A DNA stretch of 64,000 nt from Yoonia sediminilitoris (lineage in GTDB: Bacteria > Pseudomonadota > Alphaproteobacteria > Rhodobacterales > Rhodobacteraceae). Numbering within the stretch: the stretch's first letter is position 1; every line of letters begins with the position of its first letter. A model generated the notes under the pieces. The model ran no database searches. It saw nothing but the letters and a program-made list of their open reading frames with translations, and was not told the origin of the DNA. Position numbers and translations under genes: made by a program. The stretch lies in assembly GCF_003058085.1 (NCBI RefSeq), contig NZ_QBUD01000002.1:124001-188000 (forward strand), read 5' to 3'. Shown one piece after another: positions 36,478-46,096 of the stretch.

Positions 36478-36963
36478 GTGTTCAAACGTATGACGACGGC
36501 AGCCTTTGCGCTCATCCTTGCGGCCAGCTCAGCGCATGCGCAGACAAATATTGCTTTGGGCGGAATCACGGCTGACCAATCCGCAGCTGTCGAAGTGACC
36601 TCGGATACGCTGTCCGTTGATCAGGACAGCGGCACCGCGATTTTCACAGGCAATGTCATTGTAATCCAAGGTGATTTGCGTCTGGCCGCGGCCGAAGTTG
36701 AGGTGATTTATACAGAAGCGACCGGAAAGATCAGCGAACTGATCGCAACCGGTGGTGTGACATTCGTCACGCCCACCGAAGCAGCGGAATCAGACAGCGC
36801 GGTGTACAAGCTGGAGGAAACAACGCTTGTCATGACGGGTGATGTGTTGCTGACGCAAGGTCCCAGTGTCATTGCGGCCGAAAGGATGGTCGTCAATACC
36901 GATGATGGCACGGCCGTCATGGAAGGCCGCGTGCGCACGGTGCTTCAGCAGGAAAGCAACTGA
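36478..36963 (+). CDS. lptA: LPS transport periplasmic protein LptA
   Basis: A 161-residue periplasmic protein with a signal peptide (MTTAAFALILAASSAHAQ). The OstA repeats follow (VEVTSDTLSVDQDSGTAIFT, GNVIVIQGDLRLAAAEVEV, LVMTGDVLLTQGPSVIAAER). It bridges lipopolysaccharide from the inner to the outer membrane. The start is taken as the GTG at 36478 after AAAGGAC; an ATG four codons on is possible. Its TGA overlaps the lptB ATG. Confidence 0.9.
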   Translation: MFKRMTTAAFALILAASSAHAQTNIALGGITADQSAAVEVTSDTLSVDQDSGTAIFTGNVIVIQGDLRLAAAEVEVIYTEATGKISELIATGGVTFVTPTEAAESDSAVYKLEETTLVMTGDVLLTQGPSVIAAERMVVNTDDGTAVMEGRVRTVLQQESN

Positions 36964-37724
36964 TGGCGGATCGTCCCAACTTGACGGTGACAGAGGGCCA
37001 GGCGGGCCTGCATGTTGTCGGTTTGCGCAAGACCTATCGCAAACGGCCAGTCATTCGCGATGTCAGTCTTGACCTTGGTCGCGGGGAAGTCGTGGCTTTG
37101 CTGGGGCCGAACGGGTCCGGCAAAACGACCTGTTTTTATTCAATTGCCGGTTTGGTCACACCCGAAGGGGGCAAGGTCGTCATCGATGGCCGGGATGTCA
37201 CAACCCTGCCCATGTACCGACGTGCGAAATTGGGAATCGGATATCTGCCGCAGGAGATGTCGATCTTTCGGGGTATGTCGGTCGAGGATAACATCCTTGC
37301 CATTCTTGAAATCGCAGTGCGTGACCGCCACAAGCGCAGGGAACGGCTCGAAGAACTCTTGTCGGAGTTTTCGATCGAACATTTGCGGCGCGCGTCCGCC
37401 ATGGCGCTGTCAGGTGGCGAACGACGGCGCGTCGAAATTGCGCGCTGCCTTGCCGCGGGCCCAAAGTATGTCTTGCTTGACGAACCTTTTGCGGGTGTGG
37501 ACCCGATTGCTGTAGGCGAGATCAGACATCTGGTCGCCGACCTCAAGAACAGGGGAATCGGTGTTTTGATCACAGACCACAATGTGCAAGAGACACTACA
37601 GATTGTTGATCGCGCCTATATCCTGCATGACGGCAAGGTATTGATGAGCGGCACAACCGAGGAAGTTGTTCGGAATGAAAACGTGCGCCGGGTCTATCTG
37701 GGCGAAAATTTTCGCGTCAACTGA
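36963..37724 (+). CDS. lptB: LPS export ATPase LptB
   Basis: A 253-residue ABC ATPase. Walker A GPNGSGKTTCFY, signature LSGGERRRVEIAR, Walker B YVLLDEPFAGVDP and the H-loop LITDHNVQE are complete. LptB powers lipopolysaccharide extraction with LptFG, whose genes are not in the window. It is last in the rnd-kdsD-lptCAB run. Confidence 0.95.
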   Translation: MADRPNLTVTEGQAGLHVVGLRKTYRKRPVIRDVSLDLGRGEVVALLGPNGSGKTTCFYSIAGLVTPEGGKVVIDGRDVTTLPMYRRAKLGIGYLPQEMSIFRGMSVEDNILAILEIAVRDRHKRRERLEELLSEFSIEHLRRASAMALSGGERRRVEIARCLAAGPKYVLLDEPFAGVDPIAVGEIRHLVADLKNRGIGVLITDHNVQETLQIVDRAYILHDGKVLMSGTTEEVVRNENVRRVYLGENFRVN

Positions 37725-37989
37725 TCGGTTTCCTGCGAGGTCTCACTTGATAGACCAAAGGGAAATCTCAACCGGTTAACCTTTGCATCATTGACAAGCA
37801 GGTGTGTTTCGTCGCCAAATGAAGAGGATGACAGACCTGAAAAAACTCTCCTTTTGTTTGTGTGCTGCGGCGCAGCCACACGCGGGAAAGTGTCACAAAA
37901 TCAGGTGTTATCGTTTTCCAATAGCATGACGCAATCGGCCCACAATTTTGGCCAGCTTCGCTGTCATCAAATAACACACAGGAGAAACG
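37725..37989 (+). promoter_or_regulatory. lptB-hpf intergenic region with hairpin
   Basis: About 265 bases. GTGTG-CTGC at 37860-37868 pairs GCAG-C-CACAC ending at 37881, a strong hairpin without a T tract. The region probably carries a stress- or stationary-phase promoter for hpf. No rpoN gene lies between lptB and hpf, unlike in many gammaproteobacteria. Confidence 0.4.
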
Positions 37990-38565
37990 ATGCGATATCA
38001 AATCAGTGGCAAACAAATCGATATTGGTGAAGCATTACAAATACATGTCAGAACCGAGATGGATGATATCCTTAGTAAATATGCGGGTCGCCCGACCGAG
38101 GCCTATGTCGTCTTTTCGAAGTCTGGCCATGAATATGCCTGTGAAGCCGTGGTCCATCTGTCCACCGGTCTGACTGCGCAGGCCACAGGCAAGGCGCCCG
38201 AAATTTATGCCGCTTTTGACAGCTGTGGCGAAAAAATGGACAAGCAGCTGCGCCGCTACAAGCGCCGCCTGAAGGATCACCACAAAGAACGGTCTCAACC
38301 CGTTGAACTTTCCGATGCCGGGTCATATATCCTCGAATCAAGAGACGAGTCAGACGAAACAGGGGATGACGCTGTAAGCGGGATGATCGTGGCAGAGATG
38401 GAGACAAAAATTCCATCCCTTTCGGTCGGTGAAGCAGTGATGCAGATGGAAATCGCGAGCGCACCGGTGCTTGTGTTCCGAAATGAAAAAAACAGTGGCA
38501 TTAATGTCGTCTACAGACGTGACGACGGAAATATCGGCTGGATCGATCCGCGCACATCGGATTGA
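37990..38565 (+). CDS. hpf: ribosome hibernation promoting factor, long form
   Basis: A 191-residue protein: N-terminal S30AE/RaiA domain (YQISGKQIDIGEALQIHV, HEYACEAVVHLSTGL) and a C-terminal domain with the conserved PVLVFRNEKNSGINVVYRRD segment that drives 100S dimers in long-form HPF. It binds 70S ribosomes in the stationary phase. It is followed after 29 bases by ptsN, the usual partner. Confidence 0.92.
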   Translation: MRYQISGKQIDIGEALQIHVRTEMDDILSKYAGRPTEAYVVFSKSGHEYACEAVVHLSTGLTAQATGKAPEIYAAFDSCGEKMDKQLRRYKRRLKDHHKERSQPVELSDAGSYILESRDESDETGDDAVSGMIVAEMETKIPSLSVGEAVMQMEIASAPVLVFRNEKNSGINVVYRRDDGNIGWIDPRTSD

Positions 38566-38594
38566 TGACGGCGTAGTCTTGAAAGAAATGTTTT

Positions 38595-39059
38595 ATGCAA
38601 CTTGGTGACCTACTTTCTTCGAATGCAGTCAAAACGATTGCATCATGCACAAGCAAAAAACGTCTTTTTCATGATCTGGGTGAGATGGCAGAGACCAGCT
38701 ACGCGCTTTCCCCGAATGCAGTTGTTGAGGCCCTGATCGAACGTGAAGGTCTGGGCCCAACAGGCGTTGGCAATGGCGTGGCCTTGCCCCACGCACGCCT
38801 ATCCGGTGTGGACAGTGTCAAAGGCATTTTTCTGCGTCTTGAGAAGCCCTTGAACTTTGCTTCCGTTGACCGGCAACCGGTTGATTTGGTGTTTGCGCTG
38901 CTAGCGCCGCAGAATGCTGGCGTTGAGCACCTCAAAGCGTTGGCGTTGGTGTCCCGCACGCTGCGCGAGCCTGCGATTTGCGCCAAACTCCGGGCCAATA
39001 GTGACGCGGCCACGCTCCACACAATTCTGACTGAAGAGCAATCAAGCCAAGCGGCTTAA
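38595..39059 (+). CDS. ptsN: nitrogen PTS EIIA protein PtsN
   Basis: A 154-residue EIIA-Ntr/fructose-type domain. The phosphorylated histidine is in NGVALPHARLSGVDS and the C-terminal pattern (VDLVFALLAPQNAGVEHLKA) is typical. It receives phosphate from NPr and regulates nitrogen/potassium/cell-envelope functions. Its end overlaps the convergent sulfotransferase gene by 4 bases. Confidence 0.93.
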   Translation: MQLGDLLSSNAVKTIASCTSKKRLFHDLGEMAETSYALSPNAVVEALIEREGLGPTGVGNGVALPHARLSGVDSVKGIFLRLEKPLNFASVDRQPVDLVFALLAPQNAGVEHLKALALVSRTLREPAICAKLRANSDAATLHTILTEEQSSQAA

Positions 39060-40489
39060 CGCAGGTTCTCAAATCCGAAGGCGAGGTAGTCCCGCGCATA
39101 TGCGTCTCGGACGGCCTGTTCGATTTCGGGGTCATAGATTTCCAGCAAAAGCGACATTTCCACCTCGTCGATGTCAGCAAATGGCGGCACAAGATCCATC
39201 CCGATCTGCTGACATAGAAACGGCAGGTGCGACTGTAGGCTTTCTTCGCGCAAAATATGGTCAGGCATCCCGATGTGCGCCATTCCCTGCAATACAGCCA
39301 ACTGGCTGGCCCACGCCGGGTCGGTACGGATCGCAGTCTGGCCTGACAGATTTTGTTGCAGGAACCGGACGAAAGCCAGAAACGCAGTCCGGTGCGCGAC
39401 GATGTCGTAGCCTTTCAGGTTATGTTGCGACAGCGGTTCTGCCGGGATTGGTAGTTTGTGCACCTTGCGCAGTGATGCCCGGATCTTGGGAAACAGCCGG
39501 GGGCCGTCAAACAGAATGTGGGTACAGAATGCATGATGCGCGCGCACAACCGGGTGGCGCAGCACCGCAAAACTCCGGTGTGTCTGGTGGTTTTGCTTCC
39601 ACGCGCGCAATGTCTTTTGCGAAAACCCGCGGCGCAGGTGCTTTGGTGCTTTGCCATCCACCGCCGCCATCCAGTCACTCATCCGTCCGTCCAAACCCCC
39701 GCGAAGCGGCAGATACAGCAGCCCGCTATCGGGTGCTGCAACATAGGCAGGCACCATGGGCCCGCGTTTGGGTTCGAAATTCGGCGTACGTGTGAGGTTG
39801 AACTGGTCAAGCACCGCCAACCCCTCCCGCATTTCGTCCGGATTGGTGACTTTGTCGATCACCGGCGCCGGATTTTGCTTTTTCAGCTTCCGATCCAAAG
39901 CTGAGAGCTGTTCATCGCAACCAAGAAAAGCCGCCAGCCCGTTCATCACGTCAACGTCGCGCAGGTCTTCGTACGCCAGATAAAAGGCCGTCTGCCCGGA
40001 TTTTTGTAGCCGGTTCAAAAGAAGTGTCTGGAACGTCTGAATCCGGCCTAGAAAACTCTCGAACTCCAGCAAGTCAAACTTGATTTTCTCCACCTTCGCG
40101 TGAGTGGCATTTGTCAGCTTCCACTGACCCGTGGCCTTGGCGATCTTCCAGCTGACAAAGCTGTCGATCGGGTTGCGGGTCAGGATAATCTTGGCGCAGC
40201 GCGGATCAGGCAGGCAAATATCCAACACGCGCGCATCGTGATTGTTGAAAAAGCGAAAACCGGCCAGCCCATCCTGTGCTTTGATGCGATCAATCAAGGC
40301 GGCAGGGTCGGCCTCTCTTGCGGCCAGATCAATCCCAAGCAGGTCATCGAACTGCGGGTAGCCGGGAAAGCTGGGATTGAATGCCTCACCATGGCATGAC
40401 AGATCCGCAAAACGATTGATATTCGCTTCCAGCAGGTTTGACCCCGTCCGCATTTCCGCAAAAACGACAAAATAGTCAAATCGCTTCAT
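39056..40489 (-). CDS. sulfotransferase-like protein
   Basis: About 477 residues, with an ATG at 40489 or a GTG at 40495 that would overlap the GT14 stop as GTGA. The N-terminal half (about 1-240) has the PAPS-binding pattern VVFAEMRTGSNLLEANIN and KIILTRNPIDSFVSWKIAK, as in NodH/Stf0-like sulfotransferases. The C-terminal half has FAVLRHPVVRAHHAFCTHIL, a second sulfotransferase-like block. It probably transfers sulfate to a glycan. It is last in a four-gene glycan operon with overlapping ends, and cysQ, which removes the PAP by-product, is nearby. Confidence 0.7.
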   Translation of the reverse strand: MKRFDYFVVFAEMRTGSNLLEANINRFADLSCHGEAFNPSFPGYPQFDDLLGIDLAAREADPAALIDRIKAQDGLAGFRFFNNHDARVLDICLPDPRCAKIILTRNPIDSFVSWKIAKATGQWKLTNATHAKVEKIKFDLLEFESFLGRIQTFQTLLLNRLQKSGQTAFYLAYEDLRDVDVMNGLAAFLGCDEQLSALDRKLKKQNPAPVIDKVTNPDEMREGLAVLDQFNLTRTPNFEPKRGPMVPAYVAAPDSGLLYLPLRGGLDGRMSDWMAAVDGKAPKHLRRGFSQKTLRAWKQNHQTHRSFAVLRHPVVRAHHAFCTHILFDGPRLFPKIRASLRKVHKLPIPAEPLSQHNLKGYDIVAHRTAFLAFVRFLQQNLSGQTAIRTDPAWASQLAVLQGMAHIGMPDHILREESLQSHLPFLCQQIGMDLVPPFADIDEVEMSLLLEIYDPEIEQAVRDAYARDYLAFGFENLR

Positions 40490-40491
40490 CT

Positions 40492-42189
40492 TCACCGCAC
40501 CAGGTAGGGCTTGCGCGGCGTTTGCAGCGTACTGTCGCGTTCAAGATTGGCGGGGAAATCTCCCGTCAGGAAAGGATGCATGCCTTGGTTCCGCAGGTCT
40601 TGTAGGAACGCCCCAAGCCCCGTCAAGTCAGCCATTTGCGGGACATCGGTCAGGCGCGGGTGGGTTTGTTCGCTCATCTCATCAACGATAAGTTGCAGCA
40701 TGTCCATCGGGGCAAGCACAAACTCGGCCAGACTTTGGACCCGAACCCGTGCATTCGTATAGGGCGACCGCAGAATCTTGAGATGCTCATGTTCGATCTG
40801 CTGCAAGCGCGCTGCTTCCTTGCGCAGGTCCGAAAACTCTTGCCGGGCTTTGAAAAGCGGGATCATCCATGCGCCGGACACGACGGATATCCGCGCATCG
40901 GTGTCCTTTGCGACCATCCAGTTGATATCTTGCGTGTCGCGTGGCCCGAATTGAAACGCCTGGTGCGTGCCGCGTGTGTTCCAGATCAGATTGATCAGAA
41001 AGTTGGTCGGGTTGTAGTCACGTAGCATTGCATTGTCCGACAAACCGCCCGCAAACAGCGGGCCACGCCCGCTGAATTCAGCGCGATCCGGTGCAAACAG
41101 GTGGCCGTGAACCGTGGCACCCGTTGTCTTGGCCAACCATTCTTCGAACCCTTCAAACACATCGCCCAGACCTTGCAGAACGGAATAAGGCCCTGCTGTC
41201 ATGGCGTTATCGCGGTCGCTGCTGGGAAAGCGGCTTTGCATCAACAATCCCGGGCGCCCCAGCGTGCGCCTCTCAACCGCTTGTGCAAAGATGCGATCAG
41301 CCGCACTTGGATTCGGCTCGGTAAACTGCTCTTTCCCGGACATTGCCACCGGAAAACTGTCGTACAGCACATCAGCCCTTGGCCAAATCTTGCGCGCGAC
41401 AAAACATGCAGATCGGCGCAGCAAGGCTTTGTGATCGTCATAGAAAATATGCGGCTTGCCCTGATAGTCGAACTTGGACAGCGTCAGTGACCGGCTTTCA
41501 ACCTTGGTCGAGTGCAAGCGAACCAGCGACTGAAAATAGCTTTCGTCTGGAATCCAGACTTTGCGGAAGTAGCGTTCGTAGACTGTTCGCTTCGGGTCAT
41601 TCAGGATAGCCGCCACCGTGCGCCCGGTCAGGCACCACCACTGCGACCCCATGTGGGGGACAACATTTTCGGGGATGCGGCGTTTGTAGCCAACCGCCTG
41701 TTGTAGTCGCACATAAAAATCAAACAGCTTGCGCTGTCTGCGCCATGAAAACGGGAACCGCAGCGTGAACCTTTCTTCGTCCAGACCGCCCACTGTCCAA
41801 GGCACATCCGCTGTCGTCGTGCTTTCGATAAAGTCTGTCTCTGGCCGGGCGGCAAGGTAGTCGCGTAAATCGGGGACAGGTCGCAACGGCAGACATGACC
41901 CGGACGCCAGATAGATGTGCTGCAAAGTGGGAAAGCTTTCCAGCAAATGCGCAGCCGCGCTTTGGGTTGCTTCAACCAACGCCCACGTTCCCCAATCGCA
42001 GGCATGTCGCTTGCAGAAACGCACGTCAGGCAAGTCGGCCAGTGACCCGACAAAAGCTGCATAGTCAGCAGGCCTTACCTTTTGATCTACATGCACCACG
42101 ACCGGGCAGCCGCCATCAACCCAATGCCTGATCGCCTGCTCGGCCCGGTCAAGCGCTGTGTGCACCAGCATGATGACCCCAACGCTCAT
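40492..42189 (-). CDS. GT14 beta-1,6-GlcNAc-transferase-like protein
   Basis: A 565-residue cytoplasmic glycosyltransferase of the Core-2/I-branching type (GT14). Seen: VIMLVHTALDRAEQAIRHWV at the N-terminus, YLASGSCLPLRPVPDLRDYL, then GSQWWCLTGRTVAAIL and IPDESYFQSLV, which are GT14 acceptor/catalytic blocks. A C-terminal half of about 280 residues is of unknown fold (DUF5928-like, as in other roseobacters). It overlaps both neighbours by 4 bases. Donor and acceptor sugars are unknown. Confidence 0.8.
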   Translation of the reverse strand: MSVGVIMLVHTALDRAEQAIRHWVDGGCPVVVHVDQKVRPADYAAFVGSLADLPDVRFCKRHACDWGTWALVEATQSAAAHLLESFPTLQHIYLASGSCLPLRPVPDLRDYLAARPETDFIESTTTADVPWTVGGLDEERFTLRFPFSWRRQRKLFDFYVRLQQAVGYKRRIPENVVPHMGSQWWCLTGRTVAAILNDPKRTVYERYFRKVWIPDESYFQSLVRLHSTKVESRSLTLSKFDYQGKPHIFYDDHKALLRRSACFVARKIWPRADVLYDSFPVAMSGKEQFTEPNPSAADRIFAQAVERRTLGRPGLLMQSRFPSSDRDNAMTAGPYSVLQGLGDVFEGFEEWLAKTTGATVHGHLFAPDRAEFSGRGPLFAGGLSDNAMLRDYNPTNFLINLIWNTRGTHQAFQFGPRDTQDINWMVAKDTDARISVVSGAWMIPLFKARQEFSDLRKEAARLQQIEHEHLKILRSPYTNARVRVQSLAEFVLAPMDMLQLIVDEMSEQTHPRLTDVPQMADLTGLGAFLQDLRNQGMHPFLTGDFPANLERDSTLQTPRKPYLVR

Positions 42190-43187
42190 GCCCAGTTTCC
42201 TTTTGACATCAGGCCAAGCCCTTCAAGTTGCCGCCAATTCACGTACTGATGGCTCCACTCCGACCACAAGATCGGGTCGTCTTGGGTATAGCGACGATAT
42301 TCGTTACCCTTTTGGTAATGTTCTGCCCGCGCCGCCTCTTGGGCAGCACGATCCCCGAAGATGTTGATGAATTTGGCGTGCAACAGAACGCCTGATGTCT
42401 TTTCGCCGCCCTGCTGGTCGTACACAAGGTTAAGCCCCCGCGGCAGGATCATGTGGGTTGAACTGACATAGGTGTAGCGTTTGCTCCATTTCACGAAAGG
42501 TATCTTGTTCAACGCGGGTGCCTTGGCAGGTCTATCCGCAAAAAATGCGCGCGCGCGCGGGCCGCCCTGAATCCACAAGTTACGCAGCCGTTTGTTACGC
42601 GAAATCATATGATTGCCTGCATCAAACCAGTTCGCCATCGCAAACGGGTCAGTCCCGCGTTCGTAGACCGCCGTGCTGACCCGCTCTTTGGGGTACATAT
42701 CCAGCATGATCGTCCCGAACGACCGAACCTCTGACGCATCCAGCCAATCGCCCAGCGCCGCAAGTGGCCGTGTGTCGCAAAACGGATAGACAAAGAACTC
42801 GTCCACATCGACAGTCAGCGCCCAATGTCCGTCAGCATAGCGCGATTGCAGATAGGTCAGCCAATCTATGCCAAAGCGCGCATTGCCATAACCCGCATCC
42901 GTCGACCAAAGCGACACATCAGGCTGGTTTGCCGCATAGTCCCCGCCACCGTCGCTGCTGTCATTATCGACGAGCAGGAAATGATCGACGCCAAGTTTGC
43001 GATAATAGTCAAAGAAGTAGGGCAGCCTGATATCTTCGTTGCGGAACGTCGCAAACAGCAAGATATTGCCCGGCCTGATCGCCCCTGTACGGTCTTGCAC
43101 GCTGCGCAATTCACGACGCTTGCGAAACGCACGGATTTTCCAGCGCTTACGTTGCAGGCGTAAAAGATATGACTGCGCAATGTTCAC
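42186..43187 (-). CDS. GT2-like glycosyltransferase, copy 1
   Basis: A 333-residue protein of the glycosyl transferase family 2-type (Glyco_tranf_2_4) fold. The nucleotide-sugar half shows FATFRNEDIRLPYFFDYYRK, GVDHFLLVDNDSSDG and the DxD motif in LTVDVDEFFVYP; LNKIPFVKWSKRYTYVSSTH follows. No membrane helix is seen. It is a paralogue of the next gene upstream, sharing all these blocks. It overlaps the GT14 gene by 4 bases. Confidence 0.82.
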   Translation of the reverse strand: MNIAQSYLLRLQRKRWKIRAFRKRRELRSVQDRTGAIRPGNILLFATFRNEDIRLPYFFDYYRKLGVDHFLLVDNDSSDGGGDYAANQPDVSLWSTDAGYGNARFGIDWLTYLQSRYADGHWALTVDVDEFFVYPFCDTRPLAALGDWLDASEVRSFGTIMLDMYPKERVSTAVYERGTDPFAMANWFDAGNHMISRNKRLRNLWIQGGPRARAFFADRPAKAPALNKIPFVKWSKRYTYVSSTHMILPRGLNLVYDQQGGEKTSGVLLHAKFINIFGDRAAQEAARAEHYQKGNEYRRYTQDDPILWSEWSHQYVNWRQLEGLGLMSKGNWA

Positions 43188-43218
43188 ATGCGGGCCCAGT
43201 CTTGATCAAGTTTCGCCG

Positions 43219-44259
43219 TCATATCCAGTCTTCTTTCGCGATGAGCCCCAACTCCATAAGCTGCTGCCAGCTTTCATAGCGCATTGATCCGGCATACCAA
43301 AGGTCCGGGTTCTGTGTCAGATCATCATGATACGTCCCATAAAGCGCACTGTTTTCAAAATGTTGCTTTCGCTCCAGCTCTTCGCGCGATTTTGCGCCAA
43401 TGGTATAAAGAAACTTTGTATGCAGCAAAATACCCGACATCGCACCTGTTCCCAACACATCATGCAAATGCCGGGGCAGCATTTGGTGTGTCGATGTTAC
43501 ATAGGCATATCGCCGATGCCATTTGACCAGCGGCACTTTGTTCAATGTGGGTGCGCGGGCGGACTCTGACGCAAAAAACCTGCGCGCACGCACGCCACCC
43601 TGCACCCACAGATTGTCATAGATAGGATGCCACTGGGCGCGGTAGTTGCCGGGGTCAAAATGGGTCAGTACAGATAGCGGATCATCGCCCGCGTGGTATT
43701 TATGGTCTTCAACAGGCCCCTTGGGATAAAGGTCCAGCATCAGCGCCCCAAACGACGGCCGCCCCTGTTGATCAAGCCACCCCGTCAATGCCCGCAGCCC
43801 ATGGGTGGCGTGGTGCGGATAAGCCAAAAGCTCGTCCGCGTCGACCGTCAGGCACCAATGCCCATGGCCAAAACGCATTTGCAGCCAACCAAGCCAGTCC
43901 ATGCCAAACCGCGAAAGCTTGTAGCTCTCTGATGTTTCCCACAAGGACACATCATCCTGCGCTGCCAGATATGTGCCGGTTCCTTCATCACTGCCGTTAT
44001 CGACAAACAGAAAGTGATCGACCCCTAGGGCGCGGTAATACTGCAAAAAATACGGCAGGCGCAGCGCCTCGTTGCGCACACAGCAAAAGGCCAGAATAGA
44101 GTCTGGCTTGATCAGGGTCGTCCGGTCTTGCCGCAGCGCCAACTGATGCCGTTTACGCAGGCACCTGAACAAAAGCCTGCGCCGTTTCCAGCGCAGGCGA
44201 TAAGCCAGTTTCGAGGTCGCGAACAGTCCGCGCGATAGACGGGGACCCGGCGTCAGCAC
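43219..44259 (-). CDS. GT2-like glycosyltransferase, copy 2
   Basis: A 346-residue paralogue of the adjacent gene: LAFCCVRNEALRLPYFLQYY, GVDHFLFVDNGSDEGTG and the DxD motif in LTVDADELLAYP are aligned blocks, as is NKVPLVKWHRRYAYVTSTHQ. Tandem duplication with divergence is likely; the two may add successive sugars. It is 3 bases from galU and 31 bases from copy 1, so the operon reads galU, two GT2 genes, GT14, sulfotransferase. Confidence 0.82.
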   Translation of the reverse strand: MLTPGPRLSRGLFATSKLAYRLRWKRRRLLFRCLRKRHQLALRQDRTTLIKPDSILAFCCVRNEALRLPYFLQYYRALGVDHFLFVDNGSDEGTGTYLAAQDDVSLWETSESYKLSRFGMDWLGWLQMRFGHGHWCLTVDADELLAYPHHATHGLRALTGWLDQQGRPSFGALMLDLYPKGPVEDHKYHAGDDPLSVLTHFDPGNYRAQWHPIYDNLWVQGGVRARRFFASESARAPTLNKVPLVKWHRRYAYVTSTHQMLPRHLHDVLGTGAMSGILLHTKFLYTIGAKSREELERKQHFENSALYGTYHDDLTQNPDLWYAGSMRYESWQQLMELGLIAKEDWI

Positions 44260-44262
44260 TGG

Positions 44263-45156
44263 TTACTTTGCAGCTTTGTCAGCGTCAGCCCATGCATGCA
44301 GGAATTCACTCAGATCATCGCGCAATTCATCACGGGCCAATGCAAAGGACACTGTCGCCTGCAGGAAGCCCGCCTTTGATCCGCAGTCAAACCGCTCTCC
44401 TTCAAACCGATAGCCAAAGACATCGCGCCCCTGCGCGATTTCGGCGGCGATCGCATCTGTCAACTGCACCTCACCACCGGCGCCTTTGGCGATATGGGCA
44501 AAGTTTTGCATGATATGCGGGGTCAGAATATACCGCCCGATGACCGCAAGGTTCGATGGTGCCGTGCCTGCCGGCGGCTTTTCAACCATTCCATTGATAG
44601 ATACGACTTGGCCATCGCTTTCTTTGATGTTCAGCACGCCGTAGGCAGATGTCTTGTCCGGTGCCACTTCCATGGCCGCGACCATTGCCCCGCCGGTTTC
44701 CTCGTAGGCTTCTACCATTTGCTGCAAACAGGGTTTGTCAGCTGCGATCACATCGTCGGGCAGGATCACCGCATAGGGTTCGTTTCCGATCAGCTTGTTG
44801 GCACAGGAAACAGCGTGCCCCAGACCAAGCGGTTTGTGCTGGCGGATATAAGCGATTGCACCGCTTTCCATGTTGGTGGCGCGCAGGATTTCCAACAGTT
44901 CGGTTTTGCCGGATTTCTCAAGCTCTGATTCCAAGTCAGGTGCAAGGTCAAAGTAATCCTCAAGCGCGGTTTTCCCCCGCGAGGTGACAAAGATGAAATC
45001 CTCGATCCCGGCGGCGCGCGCTTCGTCAATCGCATATTGGATCAAGGGGCGATCCACGAGCGTCATGATTTCCTTTGGCACCGACTTTGTCGCGGGCAAG
45101 AACCGTGTTCCCAGCCCGGCGACGGGGAAAATTGCTTTGGTAACTTTTCTTTTCAT
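44263..45156 (-). CDS. galU: UTP-glucose-1-phosphate uridylyltransferase GalU
   Basis: A 297-residue nucleotidyltransferase making UDP-glucose. Seen: AIFPVAGLGTRFLPATKSVP, KEIMTLVDRPLIQYAIDEA, GLGHAVSCANKLIGNEPYAV, LPDDVIA and FRFEGERFDCGSKAGFL-like C-terminal block. The ATG at 45156 is chosen, with AAGAAGG upstream. It heads the glycan operon and would supply UDP-sugar to it. Confidence 0.95.
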   Translation of the reverse strand: MKRKVTKAIFPVAGLGTRFLPATKSVPKEIMTLVDRPLIQYAIDEARAAGIEDFIFVTSRGKTALEDYFDLAPDLESELEKSGKTELLEILRATNMESGAIAYIRQHKPLGLGHAVSCANKLIGNEPYAVILPDDVIAADKPCLQQMVEAYEETGGAMVAAMEVAPDKTSAYGVLNIKESDGQVVSINGMVEKPPAGTAPSNLAVIGRYILTPHIMQNFAHIAKGAGGEVQLTDAIAAEIAQGRDVFGYRFEGERFDCGSKAGFLQATVSFALARDELRDDLSEFLHAWADADKAAK

Positions 45157-45295
45157 CCTCAAACCTTCTTATGATCAGGTTGAAACGCCCTCACGCGCAA
45201 AACAACCAATTTTATTCAATCCCATTGATCCTTGTTCATGGTCATATTGCTGTTTTATGACCAAAAGATGCTGATTTCTTGATATTCCGCACGGG

Positions 45296-46096
45296 CTAGT
45301 CCAACCCCATTTCACGCATCATCGCTTCAATCCGGGGGACATCTTGCGGGTTGTTCAACTCCCAGAACTGGCGGCCTCTGGCCTCTACCTCGACACATAG
45401 CATCGGCGTCCCGCGTTCAAGGAAGCGCAGTTGTTCCAGACCCTCCAGCTTTTCCAGCGGTCCCGCATCCCACTGCGGATAGGACCGCAAGGCATCCGGC
45501 CGATAGGCATAGACACCGACGTGATGAAATACCGGCGTTGGTGCATCCTCTTCATAGGTCTGGTCGGTAAAAGGGATAACTTCCTTGGAAAAATACAACG
45601 CATTGCGCTGCGCACCGAAGACGGCGGTTGTACCGCCGACCCTACCGGCACGCCGATCCGCCAGAAATCCATTCAGCGCGCGGCCATCGGCGCGCAAGAC
45701 AGGCGTGGCCACGTCGGTGACTGGATTGTCGCGCAACCCTTTGACCAGATCCTCGATAAACCACGCAGGCGTCAGGGGGGCATCGCCCTGCAAATTCACC
45801 ACAATATCGTAATCACCGCCCAGCGCGTCCAATGCTTCTGCGCACCGCTCTGTGCCATTCTGGCAATCGGGTGACGTCATCACGACCTCGGCCCCAAAGG
45901 TTTCTGCGGCGGACTTGATCCTGTGGTCATCAGTAGCGACCACCACCCGCGCAACACCCTGCACAGATTGGCCCGCCTCCCAGGATCTGCGGATCAGGCT
46001 TTTGGCGACACCATTTGCGCCCTTCAGATCAACAAGCGGTTTGCCCGGATAGCGGGTAGATGCAAAGCGTGCGGGTATAACGATCAGAACAGACAT
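45296..46096 (-). CDS. kdsB: CMP-Kdo synthetase (3-deoxy-manno-octulosonate cytidylyltransferase)
   Basis: A 266-residue cytidylyltransferase: IVIPARFASTRYPGKPLVDL at the start, NLQGDAPLTPAWFIEDL and a C-terminal PQDVPRIEAMMREMGL. It activates Kdo for lipopolysaccharide or capsule linkers. Its ATG overlaps the cysQ stop codon (TGATG), so the two are translated together. About 140 bases separate it from galU. Confidence 0.93.
   Translation of the reverse strand: MSVLIVIPARFASTRYPGKPLVDLKGANGVAKSLIRRSWEAGQSVQGVARVVVATDDHRIKSAAETFGAEVVMTSPDCQNGTERCAEALDALGGDYDIVVNLQGDAPLTPAWFIEDLVKGLRDNPVTDVATPVLRADGRALNGFLADRRAGRVGGTTAVFGAQRNALYFSKEVIPFTDQTYEEDAPTPVFHHVGVYAYRPDALRSYPQWDAGPLEKLEGLEQLRFLERGTPMLCVEVEARGRQFWELNNPQDVPRIEAMMREMGLD

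Noticed and set aside
37725..37989. Expected rpoN gene between lptB and hpf
   Set aside because: No sigma-54 sequence fits in the 265-base gap, and the gene is often elsewhere in this group, so absence is not reported as a loss.
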